From: Streptomyces liliifuscus
Lineage (GTDB): Bacteria; Actinomycetota; Actinomycetes; Streptomycetales; Streptomycetaceae
Direction: 5' to 3'
Length of the DNA: 64,000 nt
NCBI RefSeq assembly: GCF_016598615.1
Contig: NZ_CP066831.1
Span: 10,664,001-10,728,000 of the forward strand
The notes beneath the pieces are model-generated. The model ran no database searches. It worked only from the letters and a program-made list of their open reading frames with translations, and was not told where the DNA came from. Positions 10,001-17,183 of this stretch are shown here, piece after piece (the stretch's first letter is position 1; the number at the start of each line of letters is the position of its first letter). The translations under genes were made by a program, and so were the position numbers.

Positions 10001-10396
10001 CGCGACGCCGTAGGCGTTCTGGTCGTTGACGCTCTCCCAGTAGGCGACATGGCCGCCGAAGCCGAGCACCGCGGGGTCGTGGGTCTTCATGAAGACCGCG
10101 CGTCCACGGCTCATCAGCCAGGGTCCTGCCGGGTCGTTGCCCGAGCGGGCCAGGAGGCGGTCCATCCAGAAGTCGGTCCCCGAGCTCTCCGCGTCGTAGA
10201 TGCTCCGCATCATGTCGCCCGGCGTGTAGCCGACGGGCGCGGCCGGGATCGCGGGTCCGCCGAAGGTGGGGAAGCCGATGGTCTGCGCGGCGTGGGCCGG
10301 GGTCCCGGCGACGACGGAACAGACGCTGAGCATCAGTGCGACGAGGAGGCATCTCGTGCGCCGACGTCGTACCAGTAGGGCGTGCGGTCTTCTCAT
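7088..10396 (-). CDS. Large secreted MGH1-like (six-hairpin) glycoside hydrolase with two discoidin domains
   Basis: About 1102 residues. I chose the ATG at 10396 because AGGGAG lies just before it and a good signal peptide follows (RRRRTRCLLVALMLSVCSVV, cleavage near AHA-AQ). A frame open to 10522 would only add an Arg/Pro-rich leader. The central region is rich in Trp and Tyr and fits an (alpha/alpha)6-barrel of the MGH1-like group. Two C-terminal F5/8-type (CBM32-like) domains cover roughly residues 840-970 and 975-1095. Substrate is unknown; the neighbouring GH43 suggests plant side chains such as arabinan. It is first in an operon with GH43. A promoter and a candidate LacI operator lie 150-180 bp upstream, and that regulator is encoded divergently. 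Confidence 0.82.
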   Translation of the reverse strand: MRRPHALLVRRRRTRCLLVALMLSVCSVVAGTPAHAAQTIGFPTFGGPAIPAAPVGYTPGDMMRSIYDAESSGTDFWMDRLLARSGNDPAGPWLMSRGRAVFMKTHDPAVLGFGGHVAYWESVNDQNAYGVAISPGTFTEQVAQRRQVPSHWKSVHTSGSVTVDQTKFITDNNVAVTNLSIRNNGSSSTTLQLRATSPYATTGSGSELTGQVGAYNNLTTIRPRLTGDGFAVSSGGLNRSVTIAAGATVTTKVVMGFVTDEIPQSLTEYNAYAGYSNATAFATHVRAYNLWWAQNVPYIDVPEGAIKKNIYYRWWLMRFNSLDADIPGQTFQFPTSTEGVLGYNNAIALTQPMHIDDLKYLRNPAYAYGDWLSVGQTSKGARFLDNPGDPENWSNSYTQYIAEAAWKSYQIHGGQPGIAANLARYAEGDVKGQLSYYDHDNNKLIEYDWGALTGNDADAVSFHWKPGNMDRAESAYQYSGALAAAQAYEATGNTAKATEMRTLATQIKDAIVNVLWNPGRQLFEHRLKSTNEWVPWKEINNYYPFSVGAVPNTTAYKQALRLYDDPAQYPVFPFYTANQVDKKAAADAGNPGSNNFSTINSTVQFRLYSSVLRNYSNSWMSATDYKKLLYWNTWAQYVGGNTQWPDANEFWADWNGSSINYRSWIHHNILGSSNWTVIEDVAGLRPRNDAKVELSPIDIGWSHFTVNNLRYRGADLSIVWDDPADGVVRYPGVPEGYSIYVNGSRAATVGSLVPFTWNPATGDVTTSGTVTHHTSVAGLKAPNQVVQNSPQMVDMLAKAGVDLTADLTNLASGATVSASHTGSGSAASGAVDGYPTNEPFWGAGGSPNSQDWYELNLGTARTLNEVRLYFKDSRPASTTYRAPSAYTIQYHNGSSWVSAPGQAKSPAAPRANYNVVQFPAISAQRIRVLATNASGAKTGLTEVKVFNRGGVQPPANQAGSATASASYTSSWESVNAINDGIDPPSSNDTVNPRWGTWPETGQQWAELTWPSAKTLDRAEVYFFDDDQGIDMPASWKLQYWNGSAYVDVPGAGGYPLAKNQYNTVTFTATSTTRLRVLLTGNGTSSVGLLETKVYDPNATAKR

Positions 10397-10533
10397 CGGA
10401 GGCTCCCTGTCCGGTTGACAGCAGGCGGTTGCTCGCGATGGTGCGGGTGAGCCGCGCGACCACCGGGGCCGCGGGCTATGGCGTGTCCCTGACATGCGCA
10501 GTGCGCGGGTGGGGCGCCGCAAATGAGGCTGAC

Positions 10534-10547
10534 CTAAAAGGTTTTCG
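10534..10547. promoter_or_regulatory. Candidate LacI operator, copy 1 (AAAAGGTTTTCG)
   Basis: The sequence CTAAAAGGTTTTCG contains AAAA and TTTT arms around GG. It lies immediately downstream of the promoter of the large hydrolase gene, where a repressor would block transcription. The 12-bp core recurs at the start codon of the adjacent LacI gene. Confidence 0.6.
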
Positions 10548-10548
10548 C

Positions 10549-10577
10549 AACGTAGAGGTGAGCTGATGCACTGTCAA
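10549..10577 (-). promoter_or_regulatory. Sigma-70-type promoter for the 7088-10396 gene
   Basis: On the minus strand TTGACA (10577-10572) is followed by a 17-bp spacer and TACGTT (10554-10549). Spacing and -35 box match vegetative (HrdB-type) promoters. The AAAAGGTTTTCG element lies directly downstream, over the expected transcription start. Confidence 0.6.
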
Positions 10578-10679
10578 TAGCCGAGAGTGGGCCGCATCCC
10601 TTACATGGCAAGGGCTTACCGGTCTAGGTTCGAACCGGGCGAGGGCGGATGGCGTCTGAAGTGACGGTTTCCTCTAAGC

Positions 10680-10693
10680 GGAAAAGGTTTTCG
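10680..10693. promoter_or_regulatory. Candidate LacI operator, copy 2, touching the LacI start codon
   Basis: GGAAAAGGTTTTCG shares the 12-bp core AAAAGGTTTTCG with the site at 10534-10547, 146 bp away. It ends on the first base of the lacI GTG, which suggests autoregulation. Outside the core the match fades, which supports a discrete protein site. Confidence 0.6.
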
Positions 10694-11715
10694 TGACGAT
10701 GGGTTCTACGCGGCGACGTGCGACCACGATCACCGACGTGGCCACACGCGCGGGGGTGTCGATCGGGACCGCGTCCAAGGCTCTCAACGGCCGGAGCCAG
10801 GTCCGCGCCGAGACCCTCCAGCGTGTGCTGCGGGCGGCGGAGGAACTGGGATACCAGCCGAACGCGCTCGCCCAGAGCCTGATCTCCGGCCAGACCCGGA
10901 CCGTCGGGCTGCTCACCAGCGACAGCGTCGGCCGTTTCGGCATCCCCGTGCTGCTCGGCGCGGAGGACGCCTTCGGCACGGGGGAGATGGCCGTCCTGCT
11001 CTGTGACGCCCGCGGGGACGCCATCCGCGAGCGGCACTACCTCCGCACCCTGCTGGCCCGTCGCGTCGACGGGATCATCGTGGTCGGGGAGAGCACGGAT
11101 CCACGACCGTCGATCAACCTCGATCTGCCCGTGCCCGTCGTCTACGCCTACGCGCCCTCCGACGATCCGCAGGACGTCTCGTTCGTGCCCGACGATGTGG
11201 GAGGGGCGCGCATCGCCGTCCAGCATCTGCTGACCGTAGGCAGACGGCGTATCGCCCACGTCACCGGGCCCACCCACTACCAGGCGGCCCAGGAAAGGGC
11301 GGCCGGCACCGCCGAGACCCTGGAGGAAGCAGGACTCGCCCTCTCCGGCGGCCAGGTTCTCTTCGGCGCGTGGTCGCGGCGATGGGGGCGGCAGGCGGCC
11401 GAGATCGTACTCACCGCCGACCCGGAGACCGACGCCGTGTTCTGCGGAAGCGATCAGATCGCCGCGGGGTTCGTCGAGGCGGTCCGCGAACGGGGCCGCC
11501 GCGTTCCCGACGACATCGCGGTCGTCGGATACGACAACTGGGAGGTCCTGTCCGCCGAGACCAGGCCACCTCTGACGACCGTCGACATGAACCTGGAGGT
11601 GCTGGGCCGCACGGCCGCCCAGCACCTGTTCGCCGCCATCGGTGGCCGGGCCGCCTCGGGAGTGCATCGCATGCCCTGCAGCCTGACGATCCGGGAGTCG
11701 ACCGTGGTGGAGTAG
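10693..11715 (+). CDS. LacI family repressor of the adjacent hydrolase operon
   Basis: 340 residues. The N-terminal LacI helix-turn-helix (TITDVATRAGVSIGTASKAL) covers about residues 11-32, with the hinge near 50-60 and a periplasmic-binding-protein-like sensor to the end (VDGIIVVGES, VFCGSDQIAAGFVEAVRERG, VVGYDNWEVLSAETRPPLTT). GTG at 10693 is the probable start, with ATG at 10699 as an alternative two codons in. It is divergent from the MGH1-like/GH43 operon and both promoters carry the same 12-bp element, so it probably represses that operon and itself until a sugar inducer binds. The inducer is unknown, perhaps an arabino-oligosaccharide. Confidence 0.92.
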   Translation: MTMGSTRRRATTITDVATRAGVSIGTASKALNGRSQVRAETLQRVLRAAEELGYQPNALAQSLISGQTRTVGLLTSDSVGRFGIPVLLGAEDAFGTGEMAVLLCDARGDAIRERHYLRTLLARRVDGIIVVGESTDPRPSINLDLPVPVVYAYAPSDDPQDVSFVPDDVGGARIAVQHLLTVGRRRIAHVTGPTHYQAAQERAAGTAETLEEAGLALSGGQVLFGAWSRRWGRQAAEIVLTADPETDAVFCGSDQIAAGFVEAVRERGRRVPDDIAVVGYDNWEVLSAETRPPLTTVDMNLEVLGRTAAQHLFAAIGGRAASGVHRMPCSLTIRESTVVE

Positions 11716-11767
11716 GGCCGCGGGGCGCGGTGCCCACTGCACCACAGCGCCCTTTGCACCACAGCGC

Positions 11768-13573
11768 CTACCGCACGAGTTCCCACTCCTGCGAGCCGTC
11801 CGTGACCGCGTTCTGCAAGGTGAGCGCCGCTCCGTCCGACGCACCGGTCAGGTACAGGCTCTGGTTCCTCACCGACTGCAGTCTGTAGAAGCCGTCATCG
11901 GTCCTGACGAGGTTCCAACTGCCGGTGGCGCTGTTGTCGACCCACTGGCCGATCCGCTGCCCGACCGTCGCGTTCCCCGTCCAGATCGCCGCCGCGCGAC
12001 CGCCCGACTTGTTGAGCAGCGTGACGCCTCCCTGGGGCTCGGTCACCACGTGCCAGTACTGGGTGTCCGGGTTCGCCGCCTCACCGGGCTCCTCCAGCAC
12101 GACGTCGGGCACATCACCGTTGCCGATGTTCGCGTCGTTGGTCCTGTTCCCGGTGCCGATCACCTGGTCGGTCCTGCGGTTCACCAACTGGTAGTAGGCG
12201 CCGTCCGACTGGCCGAGGTCGACCTCGGCGAAGGCGATCGTCGAGGTGCCCTGGTTGTTGAGGATCGCGATGCGCCCGGTGCCCTCGACGTACTGCAGGT
12301 TGCGGCTGTAACCGGCCGGTGAGGTCGTCTGGTACTCCTTCCACGTGCCGTCGCTGCGGCCGCTCTCGTTGACCCAGACGTTGCCGCTGCCCGCCGCGTT
12401 GTAGACCAGGCGCCCACCGGGAAGCCTGATGACGACCGGACTGCCACCTCGCGCGAGTGGACGGGAACCGGCGGCGACCGGCAGAGAGGCGACGTCCGTG
12501 CCGGTGGCGGAGCCGCGGTAGAACTCCAGCGGGCTGTCGGCGATCACGTACCGGGTGTTGGCGCCGCCACCCCAGTACTCGAACGGGAGCATCCACTTGC
12601 CGTCCGTCGTCCTGACGACGTTCGTCATGCCCGGCCGCCCGCCTCCGATCTCCGTCTTGCCGCCGCCCATGTTCTGGGTCAGTCCGGCGAGGTCGACGAC
12701 GGGGGCGCTCCACTGTGCACCGCGGCCGTCCCAGGTCTTGTGCACGAGGATCTGGCCGTGCGAATCCGCGGCGGTGTCGTTCGCGGGGTCCGGTGTCGGG
12801 ACGCCGGTCGCCGGGTCGAAGCCGATGTAGTCGTTCTCGTCGGAGTAGTAGCAGACGAGCTTGCCCTTGTAGACCATCAGGTACGGCTCCCAGAGGGGAT
12901 CGACCTGCTTGTGCGTGTTCGCGCCCGCGATGTTCTGGCCGACAGCGCCCGCGCTGCCACCTTGCCAGCCGCCGGTCGCGATGACGTTGATGACGTTCCA
13001 CGTCCTGCCGTCGTCGTTGCTGGAGTACAGGGCGATCGCCAGGTCCTTGCGGTCTCCGTCGTTCGTCGGCGTCCAGTTCGGATCGGCCGCCTTGCGCTCC
13101 TTGTAGTAGTGGTCGTCGCCCGAGACGACACTCGCGAGGAGCAGCGTGCCCTGCTTCAGGTTCCCGACGTCCTGCGGAAGCGTGTAGAGGTACGGGTTCG
13201 TCCAATTGCTCGTGTACTTCGCGTACTTGGGGTCGTTGGAGAGGTACGCGGGCGCCTTGACCTCCGACAGCGGCTGCCAACTCGTTCCGTGGTCGTCGCT
13301 CTTGTACACGGGGAGAGTCTGCTTGTCGGCGCTGCCCGTCTCCGGCACCACCGTGGACTTCTCGAACGACGCGACCAGGCGTCCGCCCGGCAGCTGCGCC
13401 GACTTCGGGTAGACGGCGCAGTTGCCCCGCCCCTTGAGGCACGGTTCGTTTCCGAGCTGGTAGAGGATTCCACCCGTCGGGTTGTACGCCTGTGCCGTGC
13501 CCATGGGTATCGCCAGCATCGCGGAAGCCGCGACGAAGGTTCCGAGTGCCTTCCCTGCTCTTCTTCTTTGCAA
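11768..13573 (-). CDS. Secreted sialidase-fold (BNR) protein with C-terminal ricin-like domain
   Basis: 601 residues from a TTG start that is well supported by AGGAGG about 7 bases upstream. The signal peptide ends near AQA at residue 29. The catalytic-type propeller (about 35-440) has two clear Asp boxes, SDDHGTSW and SNDDGRTW. A ricin B-like module follows from about 455 (YYQLVNRRTDQVIGTGN, WNLVRTDDGFYRLQSV). The fold is shared by GH33 sialidases and GH93 exo-arabinanases; the neighbouring GH43 makes an arabinan-directed role attractive, but I cannot assign a family with certainty. It ends 52 bp after the convergent LacI gene. Confidence 0.85.
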   Translation of the reverse strand: MQRRRAGKALGTFVAASAMLAIPMGTAQAYNPTGGILYQLGNEPCLKGRGNCAVYPKSAQLPGGRLVASFEKSTVVPETGSADKQTLPVYKSDDHGTSWQPLSEVKAPAYLSNDPKYAKYTSNWTNPYLYTLPQDVGNLKQGTLLLASVVSGDDHYYKERKAADPNWTPTNDGDRKDLAIALYSSNDDGRTWNVINVIATGGWQGGSAGAVGQNIAGANTHKQVDPLWEPYLMVYKGKLVCYYSDENDYIGFDPATGVPTPDPANDTAADSHGQILVHKTWDGRGAQWSAPVVDLAGLTQNMGGGKTEIGGGRPGMTNVVRTTDGKWMLPFEYWGGGANTRYVIADSPLEFYRGSATGTDVASLPVAAGSRPLARGGSPVVIRLPGGRLVYNAAGSGNVWVNESGRSDGTWKEYQTTSPAGYSRNLQYVEGTGRIAILNNQGTSTIAFAEVDLGQSDGAYYQLVNRRTDQVIGTGNRTNDANIGNGDVPDVVLEEPGEAANPDTQYWHVVTEPQGGVTLLNKSGGRAAAIWTGNATVGQRIGQWVDNSATGSWNLVRTDDGFYRLQSVRNQSLYLTGASDGAALTLQNAVTDGSQEWELVR

Positions 13574-13885
13574 AGCCCCTCCTAGGGGGTGGCCACGGTG
13601 GTGCCTGTGGAGGTCGGATCAGGAGACGAACACGCGGACGTCCCGGGCATCGAGGTCAGGGACGGGCCCGCGGGGGAGGCCGCAGCCGCGCATGTCGAGG
13701 CGTCGGCGGGCGTGCACGATCCGCACCCGGCGTCTGGTGTCGCGGGCACTGCGGTGGGAGGAGGCGAAGATCCCGGTACGGCGGCTCGTCCTGGGATCAC
13801 ATGATCGGCCGTGGGTGCTGTCGGCGTGGGGCCGATCGCCACCGGCCGGCGGTTGTGAGCGGTCGGCGGTGCGGGTCGGTGAGTC
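13574..13885. other. 312-bp gap between the BNR gene and the second LacI gene
   Basis: Apart from the AGGAGG ribosome binding site of the BNR gene at its left edge, I see no motif, repeat or plausible gene. Short GC-driven open frames on both strands lack start signals. The BNR promoter is probably in here but no clear -35/-10 pair stands out. Confidence 0.5.
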
Positions 13886-15001
13886 TCAACGACCGGCGGG
13901 CGAACCTCCCTTCGGGAGCGGGGAGTTGCCGCGTCGGTCGCGTCCCGGGGTCTTCCGGGGCGGCGGAGGCGCGGTCGAGGAACGGACGACGAGGTCGACC
14001 GGTGGGTCGCTCGCGGGCAGTGGGTCCGCCTGCGGATTCTCGATGGAGTGCACGAGACGCTTGAGTCCCTCCTGGGCCACGGCGTCGAACGGCTGGCGGA
14101 TCGTGGTCAGTGGGGGAGTCACATAGCCGGCGACGGGGATGTCGTCGAAGCCGACCACACTGACGTCCTCCGGCACGTGTCGGCCGGCCTCCGTCAGCGC
14201 GCGGATCAGACCGATGGCCATGTCGTCGTTCGCGGCGAACACCGCGGTCACCTCCGGGCGGGAGGCCAGTTCACGGCCCGCCGCATACCCGGACGCGGCC
14301 GACCAGTCGCCCTGGACGACCGGCGGAACGTCCTTGCCGTGCTCCGCGAGCGTGGAACGCCATCCCGCAAGGCGGTCCCGGGCGGCGTACCACCGCTGCG
14401 GACCGGCCAGGTGATGCACGGTCAAGTGGCCCAGTTCCAGCAGATGTTCGGTGGCCGCCCGGGCCATCCGGTCGGCACCGCCGCCCGCGGCCAGCACCGT
14501 GGACGCGGTGACGGGCGAAGGCGCGCCGATGACCAGGACCGGCACGTCGAGCCGGGCGGAGGTGTCTCCTCCGTCGCCCTCCTCGGCGATCGGTTCGGAG
14601 ATGACGATGCCGTCCACGCCCTGGTCGAGGAGCGAATCCACCGCACCGGCGATGCCCGCAGGGTCGCCTTCCATCGTGTTGACCACGCGGAGCGCGTATC
14701 CCGTGTCCCGGACCACCCGCTCGACACCCATCAACAGCGTGGCCGGCCCGTACAGCGCGGTGCCCAGCGTCACCACGCCGATGGACCGGGTCCTCCCCGA
14801 AGCGAGCGCCCTGGCCGCGTTGTTGAGCCGGTACCCGAGTTCCTCGGCGGCGGCGAGAACGCGTTGCCGCACATCGGCGGACACGTACTGCTCGTCGTTG
14901 AAGACCCGCGACACCGTCTTCTGCGACACCCCGGCCAGCCGGGCCACATCCACACTGCGCGGCGCGGTGGAGCCCCCGCCCCGCCCTGTACCTCGCGTCA
15001 T
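13886..15001 (-). CDS. LacI family transcriptional regulator
   Basis: 371 residues from the ATG at 15001, chosen because GGGAGG lies four bases upstream; the frame is open 24 codons further but without a binding site. Helix-turn-helix SVDVARLAGVSQKTVSRVFN is at about residues 15-34, followed by the sugar-binding sensor (VDGIVISEPI, VFAANDDMAIGLIRALTEAG, VVGFDDIPVAGYVTPPLTTI). A low-complexity basic/proline tail of about 25 residues (PPPPRKTPGRDRRG) extends past the normal LacI end. A near-perfect 28-bp palindrome 58 bp upstream is the probable autoregulatory operator. The likely target is the downstream co-oriented BNR gene; this is inference from position. Confidence 0.92.
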   Translation of the reverse strand: MTRGTGRGGGSTAPRSVDVARLAGVSQKTVSRVFNDEQYVSADVRQRVLAAAEELGYRLNNAARALASGRTRSIGVVTLGTALYGPATLLMGVERVVRDTGYALRVVNTMEGDPAGIAGAVDSLLDQGVDGIVISEPIAEEGDGGDTSARLDVPVLVIGAPSPVTASTVLAAGGGADRMARAATEHLLELGHLTVHHLAGPQRWYAARDRLAGWRSTLAEHGKDVPPVVQGDWSAASGYAAGRELASRPEVTAVFAANDDMAIGLIRALTEAGRHVPEDVSVVGFDDIPVAGYVTPPLTTIRQPFDAVAQEGLKRLVHSIENPQADPLPASDPPVDLVVRSSTAPPPPRKTPGRDRRGNSPLPKGGSPAGR

Positions 15002-15058
15002 GGAGCCTCCCCAACGGCCGGCGAATCGGATCCCAAGGATGCCAGACCACCGATGATC

Positions 15059-15086
15059 TGACTGCGCAGACATGTCTACGCAGTCA
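15059..15086. promoter_or_regulatory. 28-bp near-perfect palindrome upstream of the second LacI gene
   Basis: The left half TGACTGCGCAGACA and right half TGTCTACGCAGTCA are reverse complements except for one pair, so 26 of 28 bases are symmetric around ACATGT. Size and position, between lacI and the divergent SGNH gene, fit an autoregulatory operator of the LacI protein. It could also act on the SGNH promoter. Confidence 0.7.
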
Positions 15087-15253
15087 TACAGTCGGCGTCA
15101 AGACTTCCGGCGCGCATCCGGAGTCTCGTCCCCGTATGGGCAATGGACATGTGCACTTCCTGGGGTAGTCAACTATCTTAATAGCCGACTAGTTAGTCAT
15201 CCGCTCTCGCTCTGCAGACAGCGGGGGTCCGGACTCGGAGAAGGCGGGCGATC

Positions 15254-16081
15254 ATGGCGGACAGTGGCTACGCGCGGTACGTCGCCCTGGGTGACAGCCA
15301 GACCGAGGGACTCGGTGACGACGACGGCACCGGGAACCCGCGAGGGTGGGCGGACCGGCTCGCCGAGCAGATCGCGCGGACCGACACCGGCCTCCTGTAC
15401 GCCAACCTCGCCGTCCGTGGGCGCCTCGCGGGTGAGGTGCGCTCGGAGCAGTTGGAGCCCGCGCTGGCACTGCGCCCGGATCTGGCGACGGTCGTCGCCG
15501 GTGTCAACGACGTGCTGCGCCCCCGCTTCGACGCGGACGAGGTGGCCGGGCATCTGGAGGCGATGTTCGCCGCGCTCACAGGGAGCGGTGCCCGCGTCGC
15601 GACGCTGACCTTCCCCGACTTCGCGCGGATCGTCCCGGCCGCCAGACCCATCGGCCACCGGGTCACCGCCCTGAACAGCCGCATTCGCGAGGCGGCCCGA
15701 CGCCACGGTGTGGTGGTGGCCGACGCGGAGCCCCACCCGGTGGTCACCGACCTCCGGCTGTGGAGCCCCGACCGGCTGCACGCGAGCCCGCGCGGCCATG
15801 CCCTGATCGCCGCCGCGGTCGCCGAGGCACTCGCCGTACCGGGAAGCGACGACAGCTGGATCCGGCCTCTGCCCGCCGACGAGCGCGCGCATTCGAGGCT
15901 GCGCGTCGTCGGGACCGAACTGCGCTGGGCGGGCTCCTTCCTCGGTCCCTGGCTGGCCCGTCGCGTGCGCGGCCGCTCGTCCGGTGACGGCCGGGAGGCC
16001 AAGCGACCTGCCCTGCTTCCGGTGGCCCAGGTCGTCGAAGACCCCCCGCTCGGGCCCGCTGATAGTCGTCGCAGTGAGTAA
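15254..16081 (+). CDS. SGNH/GDSL-type hydrolase
   Basis: 275 residues with no signal peptide, so probably cytosolic. Block I GDSQTEG has the nucleophile Ser15, block III appears as VVAGVNDVL (Asn), and block V as SPDRLHAS with the Asp and His of the triad. Family members cleave acyl esters of sugars, lipids or thioesters. The basic C-terminal extension after residue 210 (LARRVRGRSSGDGREAKRP) is longer than the core needs. The ATG follows GGAGAAGGCGGG. The padR gene starts 24 bp downstream on the same strand, so the two may be co-transcribed. Substrate unknown. Confidence 0.85.
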   Translation: MADSGYARYVALGDSQTEGLGDDDGTGNPRGWADRLAEQIARTDTGLLYANLAVRGRLAGEVRSEQLEPALALRPDLATVVAGVNDVLRPRFDADEVAGHLEAMFAALTGSGARVATLTFPDFARIVPAARPIGHRVTALNSRIREAARRHGVVVADAEPHPVVTDLRLWSPDRLHASPRGHALIAAAVAEALAVPGSDDSWIRPLPADERAHSRLRVVGTELRWAGSFLGPWLARRVRGRSSGDGREAKRPALLPVAQVVEDPPLGPADSRRSE

Positions 16082-16083
16082 TC

Positions 16084-16094
16084 AACAGGCTGTT
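16084..16094. promoter_or_regulatory. Inverted repeat AACAG-G-CTGTT before padR
   Basis: A perfect 5-bp-arm dyad lies between the SGNH stop codon and the padR start. Its position fits a PadR autoregulatory half-site pair, but it is short and could be chance. Confidence 0.35.
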
Positions 16095-16105
16095 AGGTTG
16101 GATTC

Positions 16106-16687
16106 ATGGCTCTTCGCAATGCGGTGATGGCGGCGCTTCTGGAGGGTGAGGCGTCGGGGTACGACCTTGCCAAGGGGTTCGAGGCGTCGGTCGCCAACTT
16201 CTGGATGGCCACACCGCAGCAGATCTACCGCGAGCTGGAGCGTATGGAAGGCGAGGGCCTCGTCGCCGCCCGCGTCGTACAGCAGGAGCGGCGTCCGAAC
16301 AAGAGGCTGTTCTCGCTCACCGAGGAGGGCCTTGCCGCCGTACGGGCCTACACCGCCGAACCGCCCGCCAAACCGACGGCGATCCGGGACGAGTTGCTGG
16401 TCAAGGTCCAGTGCGTGGACGTCGGCGACATGGAGGCCGTACGAACGGCCATCGCCCAGCGCATGGAGCTGGCCGCGACCAAGATCGCGCGCTACGAACG
16501 CGTACGGGAATGGCTGTTGGCCGGACGCACCGAGGACGAGTACTTCACCACCGCCGAGCGCATCGGGCCCTATCTCACCTGCCTGCGGGGCCTGTCCCTC
16601 GAACGGGACAACCTGACCTGGGGCGAGGTGGCTCTCAAGCGGCTCGCACAGCGCGCGGAGGCGCTCGCTTCCCCGGCACGCGACTGA
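16106..16687 (+). CDS. PadR family transcriptional regulator
   Basis: 193 residues. The N-terminal PadR winged helix (ALRNAVMAALLEGEASGYDL, then TPQQIYRELERMEGEGLVAA) covers about residues 2-75. A Vir-type four-helix PadR C-terminal domain follows (about 95-185) with the dimerisation helices. This is the long PadR subgroup that includes PadR of phenolic-acid responses. It follows the SGNH hydrolase gene by 24 bp, and hydrolase control is the simplest inference. The inducer is not predictable from sequence. Confidence 0.9.
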   Translation: MALRNAVMAALLEGEASGYDLAKGFEASVANFWMATPQQIYRELERMEGEGLVAARVVQQERRPNKRLFSLTEEGLAAVRAYTAEPPAKPTAIRDELLVKVQCVDVGDMEAVRTAIAQRMELAATKIARYERVREWLLAGRTEDEYFTTAERIGPYLTCLRGLSLERDNLTWGEVALKRLAQRAEALASPARD

Positions 16688-16772
16688 GCTCGTACGCACC
16701 TGCTGCGATCCCGCGGTTGCTCACGCCGCGGCCGACGATCGGCCTTCGGGGTGTCTATGTACACTCCCCGGC

Positions 16773-17156
16773 ATGGCATGCCGCATCAGTGAACTGGTTC
16801 TCGACTGCGCAGACCCCGACCGGCTCGCCGCATTCTGGTGCGAGGTCCTCGGCTACGTCGAACTCGACCGGGAGGACGACGGAAGCATCGAGATCGGGCC
16901 GCCCGATGTCGGCTTCGGCGGCCCGCAACCCACCCTTGTCCTCAGCCCCAGCAGCGACCCGCGGCGAGGCAAGCTCCCGCTGCACATCGACGTCAACGCC
17001 ACCGACCGCGACCAGGACGCCGAGTTGGAGCGGCTGCTCGCCCTCGGCGCCAGGCCCGCCGATGTCGGCCAGACCGGTGCCGAGAACTGGCACACCCTGG
17101 CCGACCCGGAGGGCAACGAATTCTGTCTCCTGCACGCCCGGCTCAAGCCCCTCTGA
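16773..17156 (+). CDS. VOC (glyoxalase/bleomycin-resistance superfamily) protein
   Basis: 127 residues made of two beta-alpha-beta-beta-beta units: ISELVLDCADPDRLAAFWCE at the start, LPLHIDVNATDRDQDAEL in the middle and LADPEGNEFCLLH at the end. This is the compact glyoxalase-like domain form common in Streptomyces, often of unknown substrate. The superfamily covers metal-dependent lyases, dioxygenases and drug-binding proteins. The His, Glu and Asp positions that would bind a metal are only partly recognisable. The gene follows padR by 85 bp and faces the GH2 gene. Confidence 0.85.
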   Translation: MACRISELVLDCADPDRLAAFWCEVLGYVELDREDDGSIEIGPPDVGFGGPQPTLVLSPSSDPRRGKLPLHIDVNATDRDQDAELERLLALGARPADVGQTGAENWHTLADPEGNEFCLLHARLKPL

Positions 17157-17183
17157 CCAGGCCGGACGTGCGTCGGACAGATC

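Noticed and set aside
13589..13804. Small gene between BNR and LacI genes
   Set aside because: No start signal and composition consistent with chance.
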